Positions 34,900 through 47,660 are shown, numbered from the stretch's first letter. The stretch: DNA of 64,000 bases from Blastomyces gilchristii SLH14081 (GCF_000003855.2 NW_003101678.1:3796553-3860552), one strand, 5' to 3'. The notes: generated from the letters alone by a model not told the origin. Program-made: numbers and translations.

Positions 34900-36445
34900 T
34901 TAGAGAATATCAAGCTTCTGTTTCAAGTGTTTAATAAGATGCCTTGTTCAGATAGTCAGACAAGTTCTAATATAAGATTATAATCAAGATTATCAACTTT
35001 ATATATGTAGACATCTTCATGTTGATATCATTTCAAATCTATAATCAGCTTCATCATGTAACAGGTACAAATGTCTTTTGAATTATCAACTTCTGTGAGA
35101 AGTCAGAGTCTTGATAAGAGAATACACTGAAGATTATGATATCTTATGACTGAAGATTTTATCATTGCATAGTGGCATAGACTGCTGTCTATCATGGCTT
35201 TTATATTATACATATTATCAATCACAGTAGATACAAGAATTATATTCATTATTATTTTCTCTTCAAATCATTATTATCTGATCTCTTCAAGCTTCTGTTT
35301 ATGAATTTAAACAGAAGCTAATCTTTTCTCTATTTCATCAGAATATTCTTATAGTTATCTTCTGAATCTTTCTTCACTGTAATATGATTGATGTGAACAG
35401 ATACTGATTCATTCTTCAAATGAGAAGACACTGATCTTTCTCTCAATTGAGAAGATGCTGATCTTTCTCTTGAGTGTGAGAATACATAGATCAATCAGCA
35501 GTTGAAAGTAATGTGTTCTAATCAGTTACAGTTGATGCATACTTCATATTAACATTGATTGATGACTTCTTCAGAAGTGATCTCAGGGATTTAGAATCCT
35601 GTTCAGACAGCAGAGACTCTTGCTTATATGTAGACATTCAAGTCTACTTAATTCATGACATCTGCATCATTGTTATTCCTCAGTATGAGTGTATGAGTTG
35701 CTGAGATATAATGTCTTCTATCACTATTCTGTATACTCTTGAGCTTGATAAGATGATCATTCATTGTCTGAAGCTGTGTGTAGAAGTCTTCATAAGTCTG
35801 GTCTTTATCTACACTTATAAGAGTCTGTAAGAGTTTGAAAGTTAATGTCTTCTTAAGCATGCTAATCTTCATTCAATTCTCTCAAGATTGATCACCTGCT
35901 TCTAGAATCTTGGTGTTGAAGTCAGAGATGAATATTATAAGAGAAGTGTTTCTCTGTCAGATACTCTGTAATCAATCTAATGCTTTCTATTGCATAGCAG
36001 TGTCTTGGAACAGAATATCAAGATATTTCATGATATTGTCAGGTATTTACAATGCTGGTTCATATGCTTTTATTCATGAATGAAACTTCTGTTTCATACA
36101 ATTCTTCAATCTTCTATTAATATACTAATTTTAATTAACTAATGAACTGATAACATCTTCATCTACACTCAGTTTCACAAGCATTTCCATTCTTCATGAT
36201 GAGTAGAGAGTGAGATTGAAAGTATTAAAATATATAAGAGCATCTAAGCATTCTTTCAGTGCTTTTATACTCAATTCTGTAGATGTTGAAATTGTATGAG
36301 TTAATCATTGAATCTCTTTGTATTGAAGTTATTGCATTGCATGCATATCAGCTATTTATTATTATTATAATTTCAACATTGCTTAGAGCCACTGTGACAT
36401 CATGTCTATGCTCACATTCGAGGATTTCATATTATTATTAGACAT
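34900..36445 (-). pseudogene. A-x gag and protease, broken
   Basis: Gag starts at the ATG complementing 36443-36445. The capsid segment at 35648-35872 is open for 74 codons and is nearly identical to 11413-11637. The CCHC knuckle is near 35490-35540, with a stop inside. The protease remnant is at about 34930-35260. Confidence 0.78.
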
Positions 36446-36764
36446 GGTTATATCAATTGTCAGATGTATGATATCTGTGAAATCTGAAGAAGTGTAATCA
36501 TATTCTTATATATCTGAGTGTCAGAACTCTCAGATCTTTCACTGATATTCTCTTATAAAATCTTACTCTCTTTGTAAGATCTCATTGCAGGGTCAGAGTG
36601 ACTGGTGAGTAAGCTTCTATCTGAGAACTCAGTGTCTGCTTAACTGTTTAACTGTTTCTCTATTTCTTACACATTTGAATATCTCTCAATGAATAATCAT
36701 TTCTAATGAGAAGATGATGTGTGAATAATCATTTCTAATAAGAAGATGATGAATGTTTTTCTAA

Positions 36765-37075
36765 TGTAAGAGGCCTACACTGAATAGATCAGTATGATAT
36801 TGATAGGTCTTATATAACAAAGAGAAAAAATGTTAAAGAAGGAAAAGAAAGAGAAAGTGTAGAAATCAGTGATCAGAGTGGATATTTATACATGTATGTA
36901 GTGGTGTATGCAGTGGAGCTTCAGGGCGGAAGAATCTATACGCGTTCGTGGCGGCCGAGGATCGGCGATTGAGAATGGCTGAGAATCGGGGCATACATGT
37001 TCGATAGTGGAACAGAAGAATCTATGGAGTGTAACGGAATAGTCTATATGATTGATCGGGCGCAGCCCCGCCACA
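36765..37075 (-). repeat. A-x 5' LTR (311 bp)
   Basis: TGTAAGAGGCC...CCCCGCCACA. Single 76-bp unit. The minus-strand frame 36886-37074 runs through it and is not a gene. Confidence 0.9.
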
Positions 37076-37080
37076 TATAA

Positions 37081-38618
37081 TAATTATAAGAAGCAGAACT
37101 ATCAATAGATATTAACAAGTATAATTTTGAAGTCAAGAGTACAAAATACCTAGATTTTATCATAGAAGCTGATAAGAAGATTCAAATGAATTCTGAGAAG
37201 ATCTTCATCATTCTTGAATAAGAAGCTTCATATACTGTGAAAGATGTATAAAGCTTCATTGAATTTACTAACTTCTATCAGTAATTTATATAAAACTTCT
37301 CAGATATTGCAAGATCACTTACAGAACTTATTAAGAAGAACTCAGTATTTCAGTGATTAGTGAACACTGAAGCTGCATTCACACAGATAAAAAGAATATT
37401 CATTAATATTTCTCTATTAATAATATTTAATTCTGATTATGAGATAGTTGTCAAAGCTAACTTCTCTGACTATAATACAGAAGAAGCTATATTTCAATAT
37501 AATAATAAAGATATCTTATAATTATATATCTTCATATTTAAGAAACTGAGTTCTGCTGAATGTAATTACAAGATCTATGATAAAAAACTTCTCACAATTA
37601 TACACTGTTTAGAGGAATGAGATTCTGAACTCTGAAGTGTCTTCAAATTTGAGATAATTACAGATTATAAGAATCTCAAGTATTTCATAACTGCTTACAA
37701 GCTTACTGAACATCAGATATAATGATTCAAGTTATTAAGTCATTTTCATTTCACTATACACTATCATCTCAGCAGTCAGAACTTGATAACAGATGCTCTC
37801 TTATAATAATAGTAAAATATGCCTTTCAATGTAACAGACATCTGTTGAATGAACTGAGAATATCAGCTTCTAAATCTGACAATATTAGTGAATCAATATA
37901 AAACAACTTATAACACTATACATACTTCTCTAATTAGAACACTTTCTCTTCAAACTATTACTGACACTGATATCAACACTGACACTGATACTGATATTAA
38001 TACTGATATCTCAACTTCTTCTGAATCTACACTGAATGAATTATAACATATAATAGCTTAAACTGATGAACTTCTTCAAGCACTCAGTGAAGCAGTATTT
38101 CAAGAAGCACTCTGATTCCTCTCAGAACTATATATAAGAACTGACATCTCAGAATACTTAATTGATGATAATAACACTCTACAATTCTGTGAATGATATT
38201 GAGTCTCTCACTCTGAACTCTTACATACTCAGATAATGCAAGAGATACATAATTCATATATAATTAATCACTCAGATTATGAGCAATTGTACTGAATAAT
38301 CTCTTAAGAGTTCTACTGATCTGAGATATTAAACAGTATCAGACATTTCATTTAAAACTGTAACTATTATTCTTTCATCATCTTGTAAAAGAACTGTAGA
38401 AAAGATCTACTGAAGTCACTCAATATATTTGATAGAATCTGATAAGATATAATAATTGACTTCACTATTAATCTCTCTGAGAGTAAGAGTTGTAGAAATA
38501 TTCTGACCATTATAAACTGATTGAGTAAAGATGTAATATTGAAATCTTATAATAAGATAAATACTGAACAAGTTATTAAAGTCTTTCTACAGAGCTTATT
38601 CTATCAAATGTATGAATT
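37081..38618 (+). pseudogene. A-base fragment 3: RT end, RNase H, integrase to core
   Basis: Plus-strand continuation of A-base after A-x. RNase [36 protein letters not shown] (about 37440-37610). The integrase zinc domain follows near 38200-38300. The core has its first Asp in IDFTINLSE at 38458-38460. Stops at FYQMYE just before the D insertion. It contains a short Thr/Asp repeat (ACTGAYATY) near 37960-38010 not seen in other copies. Confidence 0.83.
38614..38618. repeat. Target-site duplication of D (gaatt)
   Basis: gaatt before the D left LTR and again at 58959-58963. Across the 20-kb insertion the A-base integrase frame continues in register (..FYQMYE then LLRSIVSD), which confirms both the join and the duplication. 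Confidence 0.92.
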
Positions 38619-39151
38619 TGTAACGTGACGGAACCGAAGCGGTGGCTAGCCGGCGGCGTCATGTAGAGATAGTTGTTTGAGAAGCTGTATAAGTGAGCTT
38701 GACTATCTTGCTTGAATAGTGAGCTTGTAGGCTACAGAGATATTGTGAGAATATCACAGATATGATACTTAGTATACTAAGAAGATTGTATGAGATACAC
38801 AGTAACTCTTGTATATATTTCAGTAGAAGAAAAATGAATTACTGACTTCTTTGATGAGAAGCCAGCATATAGCTATTCTATATAGACAATGAGTGAATAC
38901 TCTTCTCTCATTTCACAAGTGAGAATAGTCAGAGTGATATCTCAGTGATATCTCACTGTCAAGAAAGTGTAATCTGCTGATCTTGTATAGAAGTAGAATT
39001 CTTATATTTATCAATCAGATCTTTCTATGATATATCTGAATAATATTATAGAGTGATTGAAAACCAGTTTAAATGAGATGAAATCATCTGTATGAAAGTG
39101 ATGAGCTGTGTGAAACTATAGCAGAGTCTTAACATGACTGAGAGTGTGATA
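38619..39151 (-). repeat. D 3' LTR (533 bp)
   Basis: The first 50 bp (38619-38668) are CpG-rich and unmutated; the remainder is heavily mutated, ending in GTGTGATA where the partner has GCGTGACA. Compare 46895-47327 and 58859-58958, which show the opposite pattern. Confidence 0.9.
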
Positions 39152-39570
39152 ATACTCTCTTCTTTAAGAGTATAGTCTCAATACTCTCAAGATTATCAGA
39201 TTAGAAATTATCTTTGTTATATAGTAACAGTTGTTAATCAATTTAACAGTGCATGTGCTGTGTGTGATATAAAGAAATAGATGAGTTTTTCTGCTGACTG
39301 TGTAGATCTTTCTTTTCTCATCTTCATTCAAACTAAATGCATGATAAGTGAGTTTCTTATATATTGATTTAAAATGTGAAAAATGTAGTTAATAAGTGAC
39401 TTACAGATCTCTCATCATATTCTGTTCTATATATAAAATTCTCTGCAAAAGTGATGTGTTTTAGAGACAAAGCTAACAGTAGTGATAGGATTTTTTAAAA
39501 AGATTCTTCTCTTTCTATGATACATTTTTCTCTCTCTCTCTTCATCTGTAATAGTGAGTGCATGAAAGTA

Positions 39571-40209
39571 TCATTCTTGAGAGATAATAAGGAACTTATT
39601 CTGATGTTTTCTAGTGAGTAAATGTCTTTGTGATGCAGCTGCAGTCTCTGTGACTGTTAAGAAAGCCAGGTTGAAGGTGAAGATAATAGTATTAATGAGC
39701 TGCAGAAGCACTGCTCTCATTGTCACATCTTCTTCTGCTTCTCTTGCAGCTGTGATGATAGTTGTCATGCCTTGCAGTGAGGTGTCATCTCTTCTCCTGA
39801 TTGATTTGTCTGTGTTCAGTTCTTTCTCTGCCTCTCTCATTGCTATTGCAATGCTGCCCCCTCTCTCAGTCAACATAATAATGTATGACCCTGTGTAGTC
39901 ATTTGAAGAGAACTTCAGAGAGAGCTTGATTCTGGAAATAGCAGCTCTGAGAAGCTTAATCTGTAGTTTCTCTTCTATAACACACCTGAGCCCTGCTCAG
40001 AATACTGCTGAGTTGAGTCTGCAGAATCCTGCAGTTTCTTTGTCTTCTCTCTGTGAGAAGGCTCTAATACAGTCTCTGACTGATATCATCACTTGTCTAT
40101 ACTGTACTAAGCAGCTGAAGAAGAGAGGGATTTTATACACTCATCTCTTCTCTCACTCTCATTGTTTCTGTTATATCTGTAACAATGACTTCTATCTCTC
40201 TGTAAGTAT
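39571..40209 (-). pseudogene. D extra reading frame between integrase and LTR, unknown
   Basis: About 213 codons on the minus strand with one internal stop (TGA at 39997-39999); the last 101 codons are uninterrupted. Content: an Arg/Ser-rich start (RYNRNNESERRDECI), SLFFSCLVQY, KLLRAAISRIKLSLK, MLTERGGSIAIAMREAEKE, DDTSLQGMTTIITAAREAE, a hydrophobic stretch LLQLINTIIFTFNLAFLTV, end LLTRKHQNKFLIISQE. The sequence TTACAG lies at its upstream edge and could be a splice acceptor. GG/CC pairs are retained but CpG is absent. Position matches third-gene slots of gypsy elements. No family recognised; it could also be an unrelated inserted gene. Confidence 0.45.
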
Positions 40210-40214
40210 TATCT

Positions 40215-41300
40215 CATAGAAAGACATTATATCAGCTCTGACAAGAAGCTCAGATGCTTAAGCAGTACAGAGTGAGAGTCTTAAAGCTTCAAGTATTGAT
40301 GAATTCTGTCAAGACTGAAGAGATCTCTCTTACTTATCTATAAAAGAAGATAAAAGTATGAATCTCTGAGATGAAAAAACACCTCAGAATAACTGATCTT
40401 AAGAAGAGATTAATCAATGCTATCATTGAAAGCACTGCAGAGATCAATCACTGATTGAAGAGAATCTCACTTCAGTTAAAGCAGATAACTGAGATGCTTT
40501 GTAAGTTAATAAGTTAACACTTTCAGTATCTCTTATACTCTTCTGCAGTATATTTCTCTGCAGTACTGCAGTGCTAGCTTCTCAGCAGATAAAGATATCA
40601 GTATTAGAGACTTCAACAGTGAAGAATAAGTTTGATAAGAATATAGTTATTAATGAGTAGACTCTGATTCTCTCTTTTTACTTTTTCAGCAGACTGCAGC
40701 CCTATTAGAATAGCAGTGATTCATGAATTAATAATATTAATTTTTATTAGTTTTAAATATCTCTTTCTTTTCTTATTAATTACTTCAGGAATTTTATACT
40801 TGTATAGTCTCATTAAACTTCTAAAAACTCTTTGAGAGAAAATAGAAGAAGAGTGCTACAGAGTTAACAAGATATCAGCTCATCACTATAAAATTATCTC
40901 TAAAAAACTCTTTGAAAAAAATAAGAAGTCTTAAGTGATATTTCTTACTCAACATCTCTGATATGTAATAGAACAGTCTCTACTAGCTGTCTCATAGCTT
41001 ACAATTTCTTTCTCAGTATTTTTCAAATACTTAAGCAGTTCTTACAAATTCTCTGATAATGAATAATCTTCTTATTTAATAAGATATTGAAGCTTACTGT
41101 AATATATTTACTTATTTAATATTTTCTTTATAAGATATTCAGTATCACTCTTAATCTCAATACTATTTAGCTGAGACAGCTTCATTCTGAGATGTTACTT
41201 ATAGAGCTTTAAATAGAAAATATAAAAAATAGAATGAATTAATTTCAATTCTGAGAGTAATTTCAACTCATATATCTGCTTACTTATCACTCTTATTACT
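40215..41300 (-). other. D segment between extra frame and integrase
   Basis: No domain recognised. Presumably the integrase C-terminus and spacer. AT-rich with stops in all frames. Confidence 0.4.
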
Positions 41301-42480
41301 GAGAAAGATTCTAGTCACTACTCACTGAGCTTCTTACATAGTTTTATTATCTTAATATTCTTTACTAAAAGTAGTACTTGATTCTCTATCAAGAACTTCA
41401 TTGAAAGATGTTTTCAATTATAGTATTTTATCTATCACTTCTAAGTACAGTGAATACTTTTCACTGTCTTCTTATGAATTTTATTTAAAAGTTTTAATCT
41501 CACTTTTACTTCTGATACTGAGAAATACTCTGTTCTCTGTATCTGTTTAACATTCTGACTGTCTATCTTTCTCTTTGAAATATCATTCATGATGTCACTG
41601 AGTAATGAAGAATTATATTTATAATAAGTATAGAAAGAAGATATCTTTAAGATTACATTCTTTGCATTATTATATATGAATTCAGTGATCAGAAGATGTT
41701 TGAGTCAATCATTCTGATAATATAAATAGAATACTCAAAGATGCTGTTCTAGTGTCTGATTCTGATATTCAGTCTGATCATCTGTCTGTGAATGAAATAC
41801 AGTACTGAGAAGATGCCTTATTATAAGATGATAGTAAAAAGCTGATCAGTATTTGCTGATAAAGAGAGATTCTCAATCTGTTATCAATGATTTCAGAGCA
41901 CTGTGATCATGAATGATGATATCTAAAAATAAGTCAGTCAATTCAGAGGCTTTAATCTTTTTATAAATAGAGATATATTTAATTATCTTCATGAAACAGT
42001 TAATAATAATCAAAATTGAGTTATATTCTTTAACTCTTGTCAACTTCAGCAGATTAACTATGAAATTCATCAATAGATTGTGTTATGAGCTCTTTGAAAT
42101 AGACAGTGATATCAATTCACTGTATTACTTATACTGTAGAATCTTTATTCTTTAATAGATATTATAAGTCTTCATATACTCTTTAATATCTGTCTGAAGC
42201 TTGTCTTAAATGTATTTATATTTTAGAAGCTTCTCAGTCTTCTCTAACCTGAAGTGCCCTGTATGGAGATTATTATGATAAATTCTCAATACCTTCTAGC
42301 ACATCATTCTGCTACAAGAGATGAAGACTGAATCATTCAGTAGTAGAAGTTCATATTCTTCTAGTTATCAGTGACTTGATTTCTTAGCAGCATCATCTCA
42401 CTCAAAGTCTATCTCTTTCAAGTTCAAACCAGATTCTTTCTTCTTCAACTTCTGAATTCAAGCTACAGTAGAGATGTTCT
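41300..42480 (-). pseudogene. D integrase, broken
   Basis: Minus-strand integrase core. 41873-42073 is open for 66 codons and reads NFIVNLLKLT, NSILIIINCFMKIIKYI, KASELTDLFLDIIIHDH and SLITD, matching the DFI..LP, ILVVVDRFTK and IVSD motifs of gypsy integrases. In NFI the expected Asp is Asn; the Asp of SLITD is retained. The zinc-binding region is at about 42150-42330. Confidence 0.8.
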
Positions 42481-42849
42481 TCTTCTATAACTTATTAATA
42501 AATTTCAAAAGTAGTTGAGTTGAAAGATTGTAGACTATTTCATTCTTTATCAATTCAATGATTGTAAGATATAATATGAGAAGCTCATGATCTTCAGTGT
42601 CAGTTCTCTGCAGAGATCTGAGTTTTCTTTCATCTTCTATACTGAATTGTACAGCTGTCTTATCAGCACTGTTTTCAAGCTTCAGAGAATCTCAATTCTC
42701 TACAGTCAGCTTCTTCTGCAGTGATAACAGAGATTCTTTTATAGAATTCTTCTCTGCATTAATAATATTATAATCAGGTCATCTAGATAATTTGTTGACA
42801 AGATTAAGCTGATCTGAATAATATCAGATATAGAAATCATACTTTAAAA

Positions 42850-44180
42850 GCAGCTCTGCTCATCTGGCTTGATATTCTGTCAAGCTCTTTATTGTCAAGA
42901 AGTAATGCAGATTTACACAATCAGTGAGAACTTACACTGAGTACTTACTACTCTGAAGATAATGTTATTAGATCTTAAAGAATTCAATAATTACTAACAT
43001 CTTCTATTTATGAGTATCATACCTTCTCTGTGTGAGTAATAACTTCTTGAAGAAGAAGATCACTGATCTTCATTCATAGCATCTTATAGACTCTGTGAAA
43101 AAGTCTTCTTTCACAGATAATTCTGATTCTTTCAACATTGAAAGATCTTCAGTATCAACTGTGAAAAGATTTCACAGACTTCATTCTCAGATACATCAGT
43201 CTCACACTGACTGAATAAGTCAGAATTAAAGTGATTCAGTATTGTGACATCTGTAAAAGCTTGTTTCAATTCTGCAAACACCTGCACAGTGTCTTGAGTG
43301 AGAGTAAATAATCTTATTTTTCTGTCTTTCACACTTTTCTTTAATAGATCTGTAAGAGAGACAGTAATCTGTGAATATGCATAGATGAATTATCTGTAGA
43401 AATTCATAAATTCTAGAAACATCTGCATCTTATAATACATCTGCAGCACTGATCAGTTCTCAATGATGAAGACTCAGCTTCTGTTCATTGAAATGCTGTT
43501 TATCTCAATGATATAATCTAAGAAATCAATCTCCTGCATGTAGAATAAGCATTTTTCAGTGTTTATATAGAGTTGATACTGTCTCAAGTGACTCAATACT
43601 TCTTGAACATGAGTATCATATTCTTTCTCTGATTTCAAGAAGATTAGAATGTTATCTAGATATACTATACAGAAGATGTCAACAAGACTCTGCAGTGTCT
43701 CATTTATATAGATCTGGAAGATGACTGAAGCATTACAAAGATCAAAAGATAAAATAGAATATTCAAAATTGTTGTACTTAGTATGAAAAGTTATTTTTCA
43801 AATGTTGTCTTTATTAACTCTGATTCTATGATAGATATCTTATATATCAATCTTTGAGAATATCTTTGCTTCAGATAATCAATCAATCATCTCATCAATT
43901 AATAATAATGAATAGTAATTTTTAACTGTCATCTTATTGAGGCCTCTGTAGTCTATGCATAGATGTAGCCTATTATTCTTCTTAAGTACAAAGAGTATAG
44001 ACATCTCTGCTGAACTCTTTGATAAATGTATTCAGTTCTTTGATTGTACTTCTTCAAGATATTTATGCAGAACATTCAATTCCTTTACAGATAAGTTATA
44101 AAGAGACCTGTATAGCACTGTTACATCATCTTTAAGATGAATCTTATATTATATCTTAATATCAGGAAACTTCACTACTT
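42850..44180 (-). pseudogene. D reverse transcriptase and RNase H, broken
   Basis: Minus-strand RT with the catalytic box at 43651-43662 reading YLDN in the context IFCIVYLDNILI. The RT/RNase H junction at 43132-43332 is open for 66 codons (AELKQAFTDVTILNHFNSDL, CETDVSE). Downstream is RNase H remnant with stops. Confidence 0.83.
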
Positions 44181-44399
44181 TTCTTTCTGAAAAGATATTC
44201 TTATAATCTGTAAAGAGATGTTATATTCATTTATCTTCAATAACAGATACTGCTGCTAATCTTGTAGCAAGAATAGTGACTTTTTCATCTGTTTTCAAGT
44301 CTCAGTCATCTGTTACACAGTATATTCACTCTATCTTTTTCTCAAGATTCTTCTGATGAAACTCTTCAGATTTCTCTATCACTGTCTCTTTATTAGTGA

Positions 44400-44720
44400 G
44401 ATGATACTGTTACATCTGAGTGACTCAGTTAATGAGAGAATTGTTTTCTCTCAATTATAAAAGATCTAGAATGACATTCTCATCTATGATATTAACTGTG
44501 TGAAGAAGCAGACTGCTCTTCTTAAAGATTTCTTCTGAGTCTGTGATTACACACTTTGCTTGAATTATGTCAAAACAGTGATATTTTATTTCATTGATAA
44601 ATTTCATATAATCTGACAAGTCTATCTTCTTTCAATTCTTCATCAAAGAAAAGAAATAGAATATAAAGTTGATATCTATCTCAGAGTTAAGTAGACATCT
44701 CACTGATATCTTCTTATTCA
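44400..44720 (-). pseudogene. D aspartic protease, broken
   Basis: Active-site region at about 44670-44690 reads LLNSEIDINFI, i.e. L-D-S-G-A-x-x-N-F-I with Asp changed to Asn and Gly to Glu, both G-to-A. The later element NVILDLL matches the N-x-I-L-G-x-P-W segment. Upstream of RT as expected. Confidence 0.65.
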
Positions 44721-45055
44721 GAGTATGCATTGTGATTATAACATGAACTCAGAGATATGAGAATTATCAATTCTTCATTTCTTTCTCTTCTTTATCTTCT
44801 GTGAATATGTTTGTCAGAAGAGGAGTTCACTTTGAGAAGATATCTTCTCAGTTTCTTTCCTTCTTCAGCTTCTTATAATTACTAATATAGTGTTCATCAG
44901 CTCTGCAGTTGAAATAGAGATCTTTGTCAAATCTTTTTTAATATTTCTTCACAGTGAGTGAAGAATCAGAATACTTGAAATTCTTCTTTACTTTCTTCAC
45001 ACTGAAGCTGTCATGACACTGTTTAGATTCTATTATTGATTGCTTAGAAGAGATC

Positions 45056-45064
45056 TTATTGATC

Positions 45065-45069
<5 letters not shown>
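45056..45069. repeat. Target-site duplication of truncated LINE (ttattgatcttttt)
   Basis: 14-bp repeat at 45056-45069 and 46098-46111 flanking the LINE fragment. The left copy runs directly into a T tract, so its exact end is ambiguous by a few T. Confidence 0.85.
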
Positions 45070-45095
<26 letters not shown>

Positions 45096-46097
45096 TGTTT
45101 TGAAAATTCAAAAGAGAAGAACATCAAAGCTGATAATTCATCTGCACTGGGTTCCTGCTCATATGAATATTCATGGCAATGAATTGGCTGATTCAGCTGC
45201 AAAAAAGAGTGCAGAATTAAGCAGATCTATTCAAAAAATTGTGTCCTGGTCTTTTATAAAGAGAAAAATAAAAGAATCTTGTTTAGACAAGTGAAATGAA
45301 AGCTGGCAGAAACAAAAGAAGAGTATACATTATTCAAGATTTGAAACAAAACCCAAGTGGAAATCTTGTTCAATTAAATGTAAAAAGAAAATATTCTCAT
45401 CTATAATACAGCTGAAACTAGGACATGGCTATTTCAAATCTTATATACAAAGATTTGATGATAGATTTGACTCAATAGAATGCTCATTCTGCAATACAAA
45501 GGAGAATCCTGAGCATATTGTAATGCACTGTGCATTATACAATAGTCTCAGAGCCAGATTGAAAGAGAAGTATGACCTAAATCAATTAAATATGAGATTC
45601 TTATTCTCAACTGAGACAGGAATTAAATACTTAATAGACTTTCTATCAGAAACTCAAGCAGCTACAAGAAAATGGCTAAATTCAGAATTATCTGAATATG
45701 AAGAGGAGGAAATCAACCAGATATAGTCTGTTAAAACAGCTATATACTATCTTTTAATAATTTGTTTTGTTACAGTCTTTCTTTATTTTATCTTTTTCTT
45801 TCAATTTCTTTCTGTATATCTATTTAATGTGTCTATCTTTAAGACTGTGTTCTCTTTTCCTTTGTCATGATATTGTCAAATGGTTTCAAAGTATGAGACG
45901 ATGTTAAAACACTGCAATTTGTAAACAGTTTTTGTATTCTGGGCTGGAATTTTCTGATTTTGCATATCTGAAATTGATGAATGTATAATAGTTAACTTTA
46001 CAGATATAGGAAAAACCCTGAGAACTGAAAGTTCTCAGGTAGATGTCATAGTCTCTGACTGCATACATATATAATTGAAGAATAATAATAATAATAA
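45070..46097 (+). mobile_element. 5'-truncated copy of the Tad-like LINE (about 1.0 kb)
   Basis: Plus strand, opposite to D. It holds only the 3' end of the LINE: RNase H C-terminus, zinc motif and 3' UTR, ending in AAT triplets (about 46080-46097). The 5' junction carries a run of 25 T (45065-45089), of which 20 are beyond the target duplication. Much less mutated than the full-length copy at 18029-25739. Confidence 0.9.
45094..45726 (+). pseudogene. LINE ORF2 C-terminus (RNase H end and zinc motif)
   Basis: Starts within RNase H (VLKIQKRRTSKL, HLHWVPAHMNIHGNELADS), has a single TGA at 45292-45294 after ESCLDK (probably a former TGG), and continues through CSFCNTKENPEHIVMHC (C-x2-C-x6-H-x4-C type) to a natural stop at 45724-45726. 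It serves as a guide to the degraded full-length copy, which has the same motifs on the minus strand around 18404-19050. Confidence 0.88.
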
Positions 46098-46894
46098 TTA
46101 TTGATCTTTTTCTCAGAGAATTAATTATTTAAATAGATTCAGAAAGCCAGATTGACAAGCTCAGTGTAATTGATTAATAAACTCTGATATTATGATATCA
46201 TTATTCACACCTTGTGAGTCAGCTTCATGAGATAAAGCTGTGTTTTTAATTGATTCAAATTATCAGTTAATTTCTCTTAATATTCTTCAAATCTTATATT
46301 GAAATTGAAAGAATTCTTATCATCTCATTGATATAATGAGTTGAATCACTGTATTACTGTGAAGCTGTAGTTGTGATGATCTTTGCTTTGATTCAGTAGA
46401 AAGTTCTTAAATTCTTCTCAAGTCATGACAGTATTGATACACTCAAGCTTTCTCTTCTTGATAGCTCAAGTAGTTGCAGAGATGTCTTCAAGGAGGTTGA
46501 CAGTGTATATTACTTATATCTCATGAGTATTATACTGACTCAGGTTAAGGTGGAATTTTCATTCAAGAGTATAGATAAAGCTGTGAAATTCAGATAATAT
46601 ATTTCTCTTATATCTCAGAGAATCTCTGACCTTAATCTCTCTATCTTCATGATAGATATAGATGTGTAGAGGCCGCGGTGATGACAGAACAGTTGAAGAA
46701 CTCATATCAAAGTATGCAGCAGGTTCAGAAATCTCGGATTTCTGCTGAGATAGAGATGTACATACTCTAGAAGATGATGTGATGTTTCTCTCAGAGAGTG
46801 AGATTAAGTTAGTCTCAGTGTGAGTGCATGAGATCATATCAGTCTGTTAGAGCTTAACTGATTCAAACTTGTAATCAGATTAAGTGATTCAAAT

Positions 46895-47327
46895 TGTAAT
46901 ATAATAGAACTGAAGTGATGACTAGTCAGTGATATTATATAAAGATAGTTGTTTGAGAAGCTGTATGAGTGAGTTTGACTATCTTACTTAAATAGTAAGC
47001 TTGTAGACTACAAAGTTATTGTAAGAATATCACAGATATAATACTTAGTATACTAAGAAGATTGTATAAGACATGCAGTAACTCTTGTATATATTTCAGT
47101 AGAAGAAAAACAAATCACTGACTTCTTTGATAAGAAGTCAGTATCTAGCTATTCTATATAGACAATGAGTGGATACTCTTCTCTCATTTCATAAGTGAGA
47201 ATAGTCAGAGTGATACCTCAGTAGTATCTCACTGTTAAGAAAGAGTAATCTGCTGACCTTGTATAGAAGTGAGATTCTCATATTTATCAATTGAATCTTT
47301 CTATGATATATCTGAATGATGTCATAG
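46895..47327 (-). repeat. D 5' LTR, left part (433 bp)
   Basis: First 433 bp of the second D LTR, heavily mutated including its start (TGTAATATAATAG). Cut by A-y at 47327; the last 100 bp are at 58859-58958. 433+100 equals the 533 bp of the other LTR. Confidence 0.9.
47323..47327. repeat. Target-site duplication of A-y (catag)
   Basis: catag at 47323-47327 and 58854-58858. Confidence 0.92.
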
Positions 47328-47660
47328 TGTAAGAGGCCTACGCTGAATAGATTAGTATAATATTGATAGGTCTTATATAACAAAGATAGAAACATTAAAG
47401 AAGGAAAGAAAGAGAAAGTGCGAGAATCAGTGATTGAGATGGATATTTATACATGTATGTGATGATGTACACGGTGGAGCTTCGGGGTGGAAGAATATAC
47501 ACGCGTTTATAGCAGCTGAGAATCAGTGATCAGAAATGGCTGAGAATCAGAGCATACACTACACACGTTCATAGCAGCTGCAGATCAGCAATCAGGAATG
47601 AAAGAATCTATGAAGTGTAATGAAATAGTCTATATGATTGATCAGGCGCAGCTCATCATA
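47328..47660 (-). repeat. A-y 3' LTR (333 bp)
   Basis: TGTAAGAGGCC...GCTCATCATA, partially mutated. Followed by the decayed polypurine tract ttagccctctcttttc. Confidence 0.9.

Larger units (their letters stand above)
31330..37075 (-). mobile_element. Family A chromovirus copy A-x, complete (5746 bp)
   Basis: Minus-strand full-length element: 5' LTR 36765-37075 (311 bp), 3' LTR 31330-31638 (309 bp), tataa duplications. It is inserted into another member of its own family in opposite orientation. The 5' LTR keeps CpG sites in its right half (about 36930-37075), whereas the 3' LTR has lost most of them. One copy of the 76-bp LTR unit. Confidence 0.93.
44877..46837 (-). pseudogene. D gag with CCHC knuckle, interrupted by LINE fragment
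   Basis: Minus-strand gag. The N-terminal part 46559-46837 is open for 92 codons, starting MISCTHTETNLI and containing SLRYKRNILSEFHSFIYTLE. The knuckle at about 44877-44930 reads YFNCRADEHYISNY: C-x2-C-x4-H-x4-C with both outer Cys now Tyr. A 5'-truncated LINE is inserted at 45070-46097. Confidence 0.72.

Noticed and set aside
39614..40219. Plus-strand frames of 94 and 97 codons
   Set aside because: They lie opposite the longer minus-strand frame of D (39571-40209), which has the element's coding sense and only one stop.
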